Positions 1-6,105 of a stretch of 7,290 bases of DNA are shown piece after piece. A program made the translations under genes and the position numbers. Each line of letters begins with the position of its first letter. Positions within the stretch are counted from its first letter, which is position 1. Under the pieces are notes generated by a model. The model worked only from the letters and a program-made list of their open reading frames with translations. It was not told the DNA's origin and made no database searches. Where the stretch lies: assembly GCA_937989795.1 (NCBI GenBank), contig CALKBB010000210.1, positions 1-7,290 of the forward strand, written 5' to 3'. The DNA is from an uncultured Collinsella sp. (GTDB lineage Bacteria; Actinomycetota; Coriobacteriia; Coriobacteriales; Coriobacteriaceae).

Positions 1-293
1 CTGTTACCACGTAGCATAAGATCATCGAGCCGCGCCGAAAGTTCCTCGCTCGAGCGCTCTTTGCCCTCAATGGCCAGCAAGATCACATGTGCTCGAGGTG
101 GCAGAGCTGCAAGTATCGCCGCCCCCTCCTTGTCGCGCGCGGCATCCACGCCGCCCGCCTTAGCCGGGTCGATATCGGCCACCTCGCGGATATCCACTTT
201 GGCATAGGCGCCCAGGCGCTTGGTGTACTCGGCGCAGGCATCCTTCCAAAAGCGCTCCTTGAGCTTACCGACGCAAACGACGGTGTATTTCAC
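1..293 (-). CDS. rlmH: 23S rRNA (pseudouridine-1915-N3)-methyltransferase RlmH, C-terminus cut off by window edge
   Basis: RlmH is a small SPOUT-class enzyme that uses SAM to methylate N3 of pseudouridine 1915 in helix 69 of 23S rRNA on assembled 70S ribosomes. I translated the strand from a GTG at 293-291: the N-terminus MKYTVVCVGKLKERFW, a middle stretch CAEYTKRLGAYAKVDI and the late stretch LAIEGKERSSEELSARL are characteristic of the family. About 97 residues are visible of a usual 155-160. The SAM-binding knot with its glycine-rich loop lies beyond base 1, so catalytic competence cannot be judged. The GTG start is supported by AAGGAG at 308-303, nine bases upstream; this is also the last two sense codons (Lys-Glu) of the preceding SPFH gene. 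The gap between the two genes is 6 bases, so they are probably co-transcribed and translationally coupled. Confidence 0.93.
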   Translation of the reverse strand, partial: MKYTVVCVGKLKERFWKDACAEYTKRLGAYAKVDIREVADIDPAKAGGVDAARDKEGAAILAALPPRAHVILLAIEGKERSSEELSARLDDLMLRGN

Positions 294-299
294 GCGCGT

Positions 300-1238
300 C
301 TACTCCTTCGAATCGTTTTGGACTTTGCCGGCGGTCAGCATCTGCTCGAACATCGAGGCCGACTGCGAAAAGTCGCTCGGCAGCACGACCGTCGAGGTTT
401 TACCCGTGCGAGCGAACTCCGTCATCATCTCGGACCACTGCGTAAACATGAACAGTTGGTTGGCCTCGTCATTGCCGACACCCGTCTCCTGGATGATCTC
501 GAGCGAATCCTTGATGCCCAGCGCGATGGCCTTGCGCTGGTTGGCGATACCCTCGCCCGCTTTTTCCATCGCCTCGGCCTCGGCGGTCGCCTCGGTGACG
601 CGCTTGATGCGGTCGGCCTCGGCGAGCTCCTGCGCAGCAGCGCGCTTGCGCTGGGCGGCGTTGATGTCGTTCATGGAGTTCTCGACCTCGGTCGGCAGCG
701 CGATCTTGGTGATGAGTGTCGATACGAGGGTGAACCCGTAGGCAGCCATCTGCTCGGACACGGTGGCATTAACGTCCTTGGCGATGTCATCCTTCTTGGC
801 AAAGACCTCATCGAGCGTGTAGACAGGGATGGAAGAGCGCAGGGCATCGGTGATGAAATCGCGCATCTGGTCGACGGGCTCCTGCAGCATGTAGTAGCTC
901 TTGTAGATGCCCGAATCTGCCGGGCCGGCGCCCATGTCATAGCTCACGTGGTACTGAGCAGAGACCTCAAGGCCGATGGTCACGTTGTCCTGGGTCTTAA
1001 CGTCGATGCCAAAACCGTTTTTCATGGTGCGCAGACTCACCGTGGCGGCCTTGCGGTCGATCACGGGCACCTTCACGTGAAAGCCCGCGTTGACAATGCG
1101 GTTAAACTTGCCCAGACGCTCGATGATCACGGCATGCTGCTGCTCAACGACATAGCAGGCGTTGGGGAGCAGCAGCAACAAAATGATGATGGGGAGTAGA
1201 AGGCTCGTAAGGGCAGCGATGATACCGGACAACAGCAT
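300..1238 (-). CDS. Membrane-anchored SPFH/band-7 (stomatin/prohibitin-like, HIR-type) protein
   Basis: This is a 312-residue SPFH protein of the kind that oligomerises on the inner face of the membrane and organises microdomains or partner proteins; the exact role is unknown. Residues 1-26 are a single very hydrophobic anchor (a run of Leu and Ile). The SPFH domain follows at about 27-190, beginning CYVVEQQHAVIIERLGKF, with GFHVKVPVIDR at 52-62. Residues 190-240 are rich in Ala, Glu, Lys and Arg and probably form the usual coiled coil. The tail, with QRKAIALGIKDS near 234-245, FTQWSEMM near 265-272 and TSTVVLPSDF near 281-290, resembles the HIR subgroup of SPFH proteins more than HflK/HflC. 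I chose the ATG at 1238 because AGGAG lies five bases upstream (1248-1244). An in-frame GTG at 1259 would put seven polar residues before the anchor and has no comparable site. TATCCT (1276-1271) is a possible -10 with no clear -35. rlmH follows immediately. Confidence 0.9.
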   Translation of the reverse strand: MLLSGIIAALTSLLLPIIILLLLLPNACYVVEQQHAVIIERLGKFNRIVNAGFHVKVPVIDRKAATVSLRTMKNGFGIDVKTQDNVTIGLEVSAQYHVSYDMGAGPADSGIYKSYYMLQEPVDQMRDFITDALRSSIPVYTLDEVFAKKDDIAKDVNATVSEQMAAYGFTLVSTLITKIALPTEVENSMNDINAAQRKRAAAQELAEADRIKRVTEATAEAEAMEKAGEGIANQRKAIALGIKDSLEIIQETGVGNDEANQLFMFTQWSEMMTEFARTGKTSTVVLPSDFSQSASMFEQMLTAGKVQNDSKE

Positions 1239-1317
1239 GGTCTCTCCTCTGATAGGCACACGTTGGCACTAGGATACCCGCACGAAGCAGCCACGTGACA
1301 CCAACAGGAGGCCCATA

Positions 1318-1344
1318 ACAAAAAAGCTCCCATTGCTGGGAGCT
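1318..1344 (-). terminator. Intrinsic terminator, distal copy downstream of tRNA-Leu
   Basis: On the minus strand an 8-bp perfect stem (AGCTCCCA with TGGGAGCT) closes a GCAA tetraloop and runs into six T residues. It belongs to the distal copy of a 64-bp duplication. It is the second of two tandem terminators downstream of tRNA-Leu and lies just before the SPFH gene, which it should insulate from tRNA read-through. Confidence 0.88.
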
Positions 1345-1355
1345 CTTTCAATCAA

Positions 1356-1373
1356 TGGTGCGGGCGAAAGGAC
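1356..1373 (-). pseudogene. tRNA-Leu 3'-end fragment (18 nt, includes CCA)
   Basis: The minus strand reads GTCCTTTCGCCCGCACCA, identical to the last 18 bases of the intact tRNA-Leu(CAG) at 1545-1631. Beyond it the tRNA body is absent: the T loop and everything 5' of it are replaced by the hairpin-rich spacer, so no cloverleaf can form. It is either a decayed second tRNA gene or an attachment-site remnant. Confidence 0.8.
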
Positions 1374-1498
1374 GTCCGCGTATCCGCTTCGCGGATCCGC
1401 ACCGGCTTCGCCCGCCTGCCGGCGGACTCGCCAGCTCGCTAAAAACGCTCCGCGTTTTCTTTACGCTCGCTCCTTCACAGGTTCAAGTCCCTGCGATG
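1374..1498. repeat. 125-bp palindrome-rich spacer between the two tRNA-Leu 3'-end copies
   Basis: No credible coding sequence is seen here. The stretch carries three short perfect hairpins: ATCCGC/GCGGAT with a TTC loop (1382-1396), CCGCC/GGCGG with a TGCC loop (1412-1425) and AAAACGC/GCGTTTT with a TCC loop (1442-1458). The outer arms GTCCGC (1374-1379) and GCGGAC (1422-1427) can pair around the first two. GCTCGCT occurs at 1434-1440 and again near 1465-1471. Its right end carries GGTTCAAGTCC (1480-1490), a tRNA T-arm sequence in the orientation opposite to the neighbouring tRNA-Leu. The layout resembles a REP/MITE-like palindromic unit; whether it is dispersed elsewhere in the genome cannot be seen from here. 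Confidence 0.6.
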
Positions 1499-1562
1499 GG
1501 CCCATAACAAAAAAGCCCCCATTGCTGGGAGCTCTTTCATTTAATGGTGCGGGCGAAAGGAC
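1499..1562 (-). repeat. 64-bp direct repeat, proximal copy (overlaps the intact tRNA-Leu 3' end)
   Basis: This copy contains the true 3' end of the intact tRNA-Leu gene (1545-1562) plus the linker and terminator that serve it. It differs at three positions from the distal copy at 1310-1373. Identity ends abruptly at both edges: inside the T arm on the tRNA side, and after GGGCC on the other. Confidence 0.9.
1507..1533 (-). terminator. Intrinsic terminator of tRNA-Leu, proximal copy
   Basis: On the minus strand an 8-bp stem with a GCAA loop and one U-G wobble (AGCTCCCA with TGGGGGCT) is followed by a run of six T residues. The stem begins 11 bases beyond the CCA end of tRNA-Leu, a typical distance for a monocistronic tRNA. 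Confidence 0.88.
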
Positions 1563-1631
1563 TTGAACCTTCATGGGGTTGCCCCCATACGGACCTGAAC
1601 CGTACGCGTCTGCCAATTCCGCCACGCCCGC
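1545..1631 (-). tRNA. tRNA-Leu (anticodon CAG), CCA encoded
   Basis: The 87-nt minus-strand sequence folds as a class II tRNA. The acceptor stem is GCGGGCG pairing with CGCCCGC, with discriminator A and an encoded CCA (1547-1545). The D-arm region reads TGGCGGAATTGGCAGACGC. The anticodon arm is TACGG/CCGTA around the loop TTCAGGT, giving anticodon CAG, which reads CTG. A long variable arm (TGGGG/CCCCA) and a T arm with the loop TTCAAGT follow. The long variable arm and discriminator A73 fit leucine. It stands alone between tatD and two tandem terminators. Confidence 0.96.
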
Positions 1632-1642
1632 GTGCAGGAATT

Positions 1643-1671
1643 AGAATAACGGAGCGCTACCGCGAACGCAA
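1643..1671 (-). promoter_or_regulatory. Candidate promoter of tRNA-Leu
   Basis: On the minus strand TTGCGT (1671-1666) is followed, after exactly 17 bases, by TATTCT (1648-1643). That places the start of transcription only a few bases before the mature tRNA 5' end at 1631. The -35 is weak and the -10 matches four of six consensus bases, so the spacing and position carry most of the weight. Confidence 0.5.
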
Positions 1672-1674
1672 GAA

Positions 1675-2592
1675 CTATTTTTGAAAAAGTTTGCAGGCAT
1701 TTTCCCAAGCTGCTCGCGCGATTGCCTCAGCATCCTCGCCGGTACGATCGACACGGTCGTTGACCAGCGTGTTTGCTGTGATGGAAATCATTGCCGGCTC
1801 GCACTCAAGACCACGAATGGGCTCCGGTGCCATATACGGGCAATCCGTCTCGAACAAAATGCGATCGAGCGGGGTCGCCGCAAATGCCTCGCGCACGTCG
1901 TCGTTGCGCTTAAAGGTGGCCGCGCCGCCATAGGCGATATAGCAGCCCAAACCCACAAAGCGCTCCATCGTGGCTCGATCCTCGCCAAAGCAGTGCAGCA
2001 CGCAACCGGCCTGAGGCACACCTACCTCGCGCAGCACGTTGTACGCATCAACGTGCGAAGTGCGCTCCCCATCCGAGTCCTCGTGCCGCAGGTGCAGCTC
2101 CACCGGCACATTGCGGCGCACGGCAACTTCGAGCTGACGTGCCATGCAATCAATCTGCACGCTATGGGGCGCCGGCGCGATGTCGTCATCGTAATCCATG
2201 TGGTAGTCCAGGCCGATCTCGCCGATACCGGCGCACAAAGGATTATCGAGCGCGGCAACGACCTGCGCGTGAATGTCGTCGGTATAATCCGGCGCGCCAT
2301 AGGGATGAACGCCAGCGAGATACTTGATCTGCGGAATATCCCGCATCGGTAGAATTTCGCGCACCAGCCAGTCGCTATAGTCCGTCACGCTGCGCTTGTC
2401 GGCGATGGGGTCGAGCATCGTCACCAACAGGTCGACGCCCGCGGCTTTCGCGCGCACGAGCGTCTCGGGCACTTCTTTGCCCCAAAACGAAAGCAGATGC
2501 GCATGCGTGTCGGCAAGCGGTGCCAAGGGCACGGGGCAGGCAACCGTCTTCTTTTTCTTGGTAAACGTCACGCGTTCGGCATTAGGCGTCAT
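1675..2592 (-). CDS. TatD-family metal-dependent hydrolase (putative DNase)
   Basis: The 305-residue protein has the TatD amidohydrolase (TIM-barrel) signature. Metal ligands are visible in order: H30-A-H32 after ADT, E125 within GEIGLDYH (124-131), H167 in VELHLRH, H200 in VLHCFGED and D250 in FETDCPYMAPEP. Family members bind two divalent metals and several show 3'-5' exonuclease activity on DNA or RNA; the natural substrate here is not known. The start ATG has AGGAG seven bases upstream. Its reading frame overlaps the end of rsmA by 11 bases, so the two are probably coupled. The N-terminus is about 24 residues longer than a typical TatD, which usually starts at the IDTHAH strand, and it carries four consecutive lysines (12-15). 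No signal peptide is seen, so it should be cytoplasmic. Confidence 0.93.
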   Translation of the reverse strand: MTPNAERVTFTKKKKTVACPVPLAPLADTHAHLLSFWGKEVPETLVRAKAAGVDLLVTMLDPIADKRSVTDYSDWLVREILPMRDIPQIKYLAGVHPYGAPDYTDDIHAQVVAALDNPLCAGIGEIGLDYHMDYDDDIAPAPHSVQIDCMARQLEVAVRRNVPVELHLRHEDSDGERTSHVDAYNVLREVGVPQAGCVLHCFGEDRATMERFVGLGCYIAYGGAATFKRNDDVREAFAATPLDRILFETDCPYMAPEPIRGLECEPAMISITANTLVNDRVDRTGEDAEAIARAAWENACKLFQK

Positions 2593-3442
2593 GGATTAGC
2601 TCCTGGGCCAGGCGGACAAAGTCAGCAACATCGAGCGTCTCGGCGCGCGTGGTGGGTGAGATACCGCAAGCCTCAAAGGCGGCATCGAGCACGTCCTTGG
2701 CAAAGCCGTTGGCGCTCATGGAATTACGGATGGTCTTGCGACGCTGGGCAAATGCAGCATCAATCACGCGGGCCACAAACTCGCGGTCGAGTCCTTCGGG
2801 CACCACGCCGTCAACACGGTCGATACGCACGACGGCCGAGTCCACGTGCGGTGCCGGCATAAAGCAACGCGGCGGCACCTCAAAGCGACCCGTCACCTGC
2901 GCATACAGGCCGAGCTTTGCCGTATAGCCGCCATAGGTCTTGTTGCCCGGCACTGCGGCAATGCGATCGGCAACCTCCTTTTGAACCATGACGACGGCGC
3001 GCTTGAGCGCGGGCATCGTCTGGAAGAACTGCAAGATGATCGTCGCCGCCACGTTATAGGGCAAGTTCGCGACAAATACCGTCGGCTCACCGCCCGCAGC
3101 CTGCTCAATCTGCTCCGGCGTCACCTTGAGCGCGTCGCCCATGATAAAGCGGAAGTTGGCGTAGTCGGCGGCGTGAGCATCGAGCACCGGCTCGAGCTCG
3201 GGGTCGGCCTCGATCGACGTGACGCACGCCGCCTCCTGCAGCAGCGCAAGCGTGAGCGTACCAACGCCCGGACCAACCTCGAGCACGCGCTCATCGCCCG
3301 CAAGCTCGGAAAGCTCGCAAATGCGCTCAATTACATGGTTGTCGATCAGGAAGTTCTGGCCCAGGCGATGCTTGGTCGCAAGGCCAAACTCCTCCAGCAG
3401 CTCCCTTGTTGCCGTGGGGTTTGCCAAAGGCGAAGTTGTCAT
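2582..3442 (-). CDS. rsmA: 16S rRNA (adenine-1518/1519-N6) dimethyltransferase RsmA (KsgA)
   Basis: RsmA transfers four methyl groups from SAM to two adjacent adenines in helix 45 of 16S rRNA during late 30S assembly; its loss classically gives kasugamycin resistance. The 286-residue protein is of normal length. Visible motifs in order: KHRLGQNFLID (24-34), the SAM-binding LEVGPGVGTLT (54-64), the acidic ribose-binding residue in SIEAD (E78), GD at 102-103, the catalytic motif IV NLPYN (126-130), FMPAPHVDS (194-202) and RRKTIRN (234-240) in the C-terminal rRNA-binding lobe. The ATG is preceded by AAGGAGG at the expected distance. tatD begins before this gene stops. In many Gram-positive genomes tatD precedes rsmA; here the order is reversed. 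A terminator sits just 5' of the gene. Confidence 0.97.
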   Translation of the reverse strand: MTTSPLANPTATRELLEEFGLATKHRLGQNFLIDNHVIERICELSELAGDERVLEVGPGVGTLTLALLQEAACVTSIEADPELEPVLDAHAADYANFRFIMGDALKVTPEQIEQAAGGEPTVFVANLPYNVAATIILQFFQTMPALKRAVVMVQKEVADRIAAVPGNKTYGGYTAKLGLYAQVTGRFEVPPRCFMPAPHVDSAVVRIDRVDGVVPEGLDREFVARVIDAAFAQRRKTIRNSMSANGFAKDVLDAAFEACGISPTTRAETLDVADFVRLAQELIHDA

Positions 3443-3474
3443 AGTTGCCTCCTTAGCATGGTGGCGGCGTCTTG

Positions 3475-3510
3475 AAACAAAAGGGCATGGACCGTTGCGG
3501 CCATGCCCTT
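3475..3510 (-). terminator. Intrinsic terminator of metG
   Basis: The minus strand carries a 10-bp perfect stem (AAGGGCATGG with CCATGCCCTT). It is extended by CCG/CGG around a CAA loop with one bulged T, and is followed by TTGTTT. It lies about 40 bases after the metG stop and only about 32 bases before the rsmA start codon. Confidence 0.88.
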
Positions 3511-3549
3511 ACATCTAAACAGCAAATTGCCGATATGGCGCGCGGCGTC

Positions 3550-5151
3550 TTAGCCCAGACGCGGGAACAGCGGCTCGCCCTTCTCGACAGGCTGACCGCC
3601 GGCAAGCAGGCCCCAAACGCAAATGCCCTTGAGGTCGTCGCTCGCGGCCTCGTCCTCGCAGGACAGGCGGCGCAGGACCTCGGCAGAGGTCTGAGGCATG
3701 AGCGGCATCAGCAGGTGAGCGGCGATGCGGATGGCCTCGAGCAGGTTGTAGATCACAAATGCCAGCTCGTCAGCCTTGGCCTCGTCCTTGGCAAGCGCCC
3801 AGGGCTCAGAGTCCTCGATGTAGTGGTTGGCGGCATGGATGAGCTCCATGACCTCGTCCTTAGCTCCACCGTAATCGAGCACGTCCATCTTGGCCATGTA
3901 GCGCTCGACCAGGCCATCGGCGATCTTTGCCAGCGGGTTTTCGAACGCATCGAACGACGCGGGCTTGGCGGGCGCGCAACCGTCAAAGTACTTGCCGCTC
4001 ATGTTGAGCGAACGCGAGATAAGGTTGCCCCAGCTGTTGGCCAGGTCGGCGTTGTAGACCTGCTCCATGCGATCGAAACTGATGGCACCGTCGGTGCCGG
4101 GGACGACGTCGGTCATGAAGTAATAGCGATAGCCCTCGACGCCCAGCATGTCGATAACGTCCTGCGGAGCGATGGCGTTGCCGCGGCTCTTGGACATCTT
4201 TTCGGCCTTGCCGGTCTCGGCATTGCGCACGGTCAGGAAGCCATGGGCAAAGACGTGCTCGGGCAGGGCCTCACCGATGGCCATGAGCATGGCGGGCCAA
4301 ATGACGCAGTGGAAGCGGATGATGTCCTTACCCACGATGTGGAACTGCGCGGGCCAACGATAGGCCAGCTCGGCACGCGCCTCGTCGGTGTCGACGCCGT
4401 AGCCGACGGCCGTCATATAGTTGAGCAGCGCATCGAACCACACGTAGGTCACGTGACCCTCGTCAAACGGGACCTGAATGCCCCAGTCAAAGCTCGTGCG
4501 GCTCACGGAAAGGTCGTTAAGGCCGCCCTCGACAAAGCTGCGCACCTCGTTCATGCGGAACGCAGGCTCAACAAAGTCGGGGCGTTCGTCATAGAGCTTG
4601 AGCAGCTTGTCCTGGAAAGCGGAAAGCTTAAAGAAGTAGGACTCCTCCTGCACGCGCTCAAGCGGACGGTGGCAGTCGGGGCACAGGTGCTGGCCGACGC
4701 TGCCGTACTCCTCGTCGCCCTTCTGGACCTGCGTATCGGTGAAGTAGGTCTCGTCAGGCACGCAATACCAGCCGTCGTAGCTGCCCTTATACAGGTAACC
4801 GGACTCCTTCATGCGCTCCCACAGGTACTGCACGGCATGATGCTGGCGCGGCTCGGTGGTACGGATGAAGTCGTCGTTGGAAATCTCGAGTTTGCTCCAA
4901 AGCTCCTTGAAGTGCGGGGCCTGGCTGTCGGTCCACTCCTGCGGCGTCATGCCATGCTTGGCTGCGGCCTCGGCGACCTTCTCGCCATGCTCGTCCATGC
5001 CGGTCAGGAACTTGACGTTATAGCCGGCGGAGCGGCGATAGCGAGCCTGAACATCGGCGATGATGGTGGAATAAGCCGTGCCCAGGTGCGGATCGGCGTT
5101 GACGTAGTAGATGGGCGTCGTGATAAAGAACGAAGGCTTGCTTTGATCCAT
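3550..5151 (-). CDS. metG: Methionyl-tRNA synthetase
   Basis: This cytoplasmic class Ia synthetase charges tRNA-Met with methionine. The 533-residue protein is the short form without the C-terminal EMAP/Trbp111-like tRNA-binding domain. The Rossmann fold opens with FFITTPIYYVNADPHLGTAY, containing the HIGH variant HLGT (22-25). The second ATP motif KMSKS is at 318-322. The methionine-pocket region has YVWFDALLNY (236-245), followed by the anticodon-binding helical domain (about residue 360 onward). The connective-peptide zinc knuckle is unusual: it reads C130-V-P-D133 and C157-P-D-C160, so one of the four expected Cys is Asp, and the spacer between half-knuckles is longer than I expect. The start ATG has GGAGG eight bases upstream. 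The gene lies 69 bases after rsmI and ends at a strong terminator. TAGAAT in that gap (on the minus strand) could be a -10, but I see no convincing -35. Confidence 0.97.
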   Translation of the reverse strand: MDQSKPSFFITTPIYYVNADPHLGTAYSTIIADVQARYRRSAGYNVKFLTGMDEHGEKVAEAAAKHGMTPQEWTDSQAPHFKELWSKLEISNDDFIRTTEPRQHHAVQYLWERMKESGYLYKGSYDGWYCVPDETYFTDTQVQKGDEEYGSVGQHLCPDCHRPLERVQEESYFFKLSAFQDKLLKLYDERPDFVEPAFRMNEVRSFVEGGLNDLSVSRTSFDWGIQVPFDEGHVTYVWFDALLNYMTAVGYGVDTDEARAELAYRWPAQFHIVGKDIIRFHCVIWPAMLMAIGEALPEHVFAHGFLTVRNAETGKAEKMSKSRGNAIAPQDVIDMLGVEGYRYYFMTDVVPGTDGAISFDRMEQVYNADLANSWGNLISRSLNMSGKYFDGCAPAKPASFDAFENPLAKIADGLVERYMAKMDVLDYGGAKDEVMELIHAANHYIEDSEPWALAKDEAKADELAFVIYNLLEAIRIAAHLLMPLMPQTSAEVLRRLSCEDEAASDDLKGICVWGLLAGGQPVEKGEPLFPRLG

Positions 5152-5220
5152 GGGGTTTGTCCTCCAGAAAAACGTTGCATACAGGGGATGATTCTAGCGC
5201 AAGGGCTGGATATCCTCCAT

Positions 5221-6099
5221 CTATTGCATATCGAGCACCATGGCATAGACATCGCGCTTGCGGCGCGAATACTTCTGAGACAGGCGCTTGGCCACCGCAG
5301 AGGCGGGCTCCCCCTCCTCGAGTGCGGTGCGGATATCCTCGCGCAGGGCCTCGTCGGGATCCGCTGCCGCGGCGCCAACCGGCACGATGCCGGCCTCCTC
5401 ATCCTCGCTCGGCGGCGCGATGACCAGCGCAATCTCGCCCTTTACCTCGCCGCGAGCACGCAGCTCCTCGGCAAGCTGGGCGGCGGGTCCGCGCAAGACT
5501 TCCTCGTGCAGCTTGGTGAGTTCGCGGCAGACGGCAACCTCACGCTGGGGAAAGACCTCCACCACGGCCTCAAGCGTCGCCACGACGCGATGTGGAGACT
5601 CGTAGAAGATGAGCGCGCCGGGCACCACGGCAAGGCGCTGCAAACGGCGCACGCGGTCGCCGTGCTTTCGGCCCAAAAAGCCCTCAAAGAAAAAATGCTC
5701 GCAGGGAATGCCGGACGAAACGAGCGCCGTGACGCAAGCAGAGGGCCCGGGAATAACTTCGACGGGCACATCGGCCTCACGCGCCGCCTCGACCAGCGCC
5801 TGGCCGGGATCGGACACGCTCGGCATGCCGGCGTCCGAGGCAAAGGCGAGGGTCTCCCCCGCCAGCAGACGGTCGACCAGGCCGGCGGCGCGGCTGGCGA
5901 TCACATTCTCGTCGCAACGGACAAGCGGCTTGGAAATGCCCAGGTGCATCAGCAGCTTTGACGTCACACGCGTGTCTTCGCAGCAGATGACATCGGCAGC
6001 GGCAAAGGCCTCGCCAACGCGCGGGGACAGGTCGCCCAGGTTGCCGATGGGCGTGCCGACCACATAGAGTTTGCCCGTATGGGCGCTGTTTTGCGTCAT
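5221..6099 (-). CDS. rsmI: 16S rRNA (cytidine-1402-2'-O)-methyltransferase RsmI
   Basis: RsmI uses SAM to 2'-O-methylate C1402 in the 30S P-site region, where it works with RsmH (N4 methylation) to tune decoding. The 292-residue protein shows the tetrapyrrole-methylase-fold motifs in order: GTPIGNLGD (15-23), EDTR (41-44), ASDAGMPSVSDPG (87-99), IPGPSA (116-121), FFEGFLG (137-143), FYESPHR (165-171) and RELTKLHEE (192-200). A helical C-terminal tail with the basic run YSRRKR (278-282 region) matches the usual RsmI tail. The upstream gene stops six bases before this ATG and the ribosome-binding site is weak (only AGG within reach). Translation is therefore probably coupled to the GH5-like gene. 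metG follows after 69 bases. Confidence 0.97.
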   Translation of the reverse strand: MTQNSAHTGKLYVVGTPIGNLGDLSPRVGEAFAAADVICCEDTRVTSKLLMHLGISKPLVRCDENVIASRAAGLVDRLLAGETLAFASDAGMPSVSDPGQALVEAAREADVPVEVIPGPSACVTALVSSGIPCEHFFFEGFLGRKHGDRVRRLQRLAVVPGALIFYESPHRVVATLEAVVEVFPQREVAVCRELTKLHEEVLRGPAAQLAEELRARGEVKGEIALVIAPPSEDEEAGIVPVGAAAADPDEALREDIRTALEEGEPASAVAKRLSQKYSRRKRDVYAMVLDMQ

Positions 6100-6105
6100 A
6101 TCAAC

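Larger units (their letters stand above)
1310..1373 (-). repeat. 64-bp direct repeat, distal copy (terminator plus tRNA-Leu 3' end)
   Basis: This block matches 1499-1562 at 61 of 64 positions by my hand alignment, with an offset of 189 bp. Read on the minus strand it holds the last 18 bases of a tRNA-Leu gene including CCA, an eight-base linker and a rho-independent terminator. One of the three differences falls in the terminator stem, where a U-A pair in this copy is a U-G wobble in the other. The other two fall in the linker. Such duplication of a tRNA 3' end together with its flank is what site-specific integration, or tandem tRNA duplication followed by decay, leaves behind. Confidence 0.9.

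Noticed and set aside
87..1199. 370-codon plus-strand frame opposite rlmH and the SPFH gene
   Set aside because: It has the same codon-aligned antisense relationship and the same artefact composition, while both opposite-strand genes have clear family motifs and ribosome-binding sites.
1374..1498. CRISPR-like or tandem repeat array in the spacer
   Set aside because: The hairpins are all different in sequence and there is no regular repeat-spacer unit; only the flanking 64-bp block is repeated, twice.
1310..1562. Functional tandem second tRNA-Leu gene
   Set aside because: Only the last 18 bases of a tRNA are present in the distal copy; there is no anticodon arm, D arm or 5' acceptor strand.
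1333..1566. 77-codon plus-strand frame across the tRNA-Leu repeat region
   Set aside because: It is made of the antisense of the tRNA 3' end, the terminators and the hairpins; the near-repetition of NGAGERT at its two ends is just the 64-bp DNA repeat translated.
3472..5961. 829-codon open frame on the plus strand, antisense to metG and most of rsmI
   Set aside because: Its codons align exactly with the codons of metG and rsmI, so it stays open simply because those genes avoid TTA, CTA and TCA. The translation is low-complexity His/Leu/Arg/Gly-rich, crosses the gene boundary and shows no family motifs.
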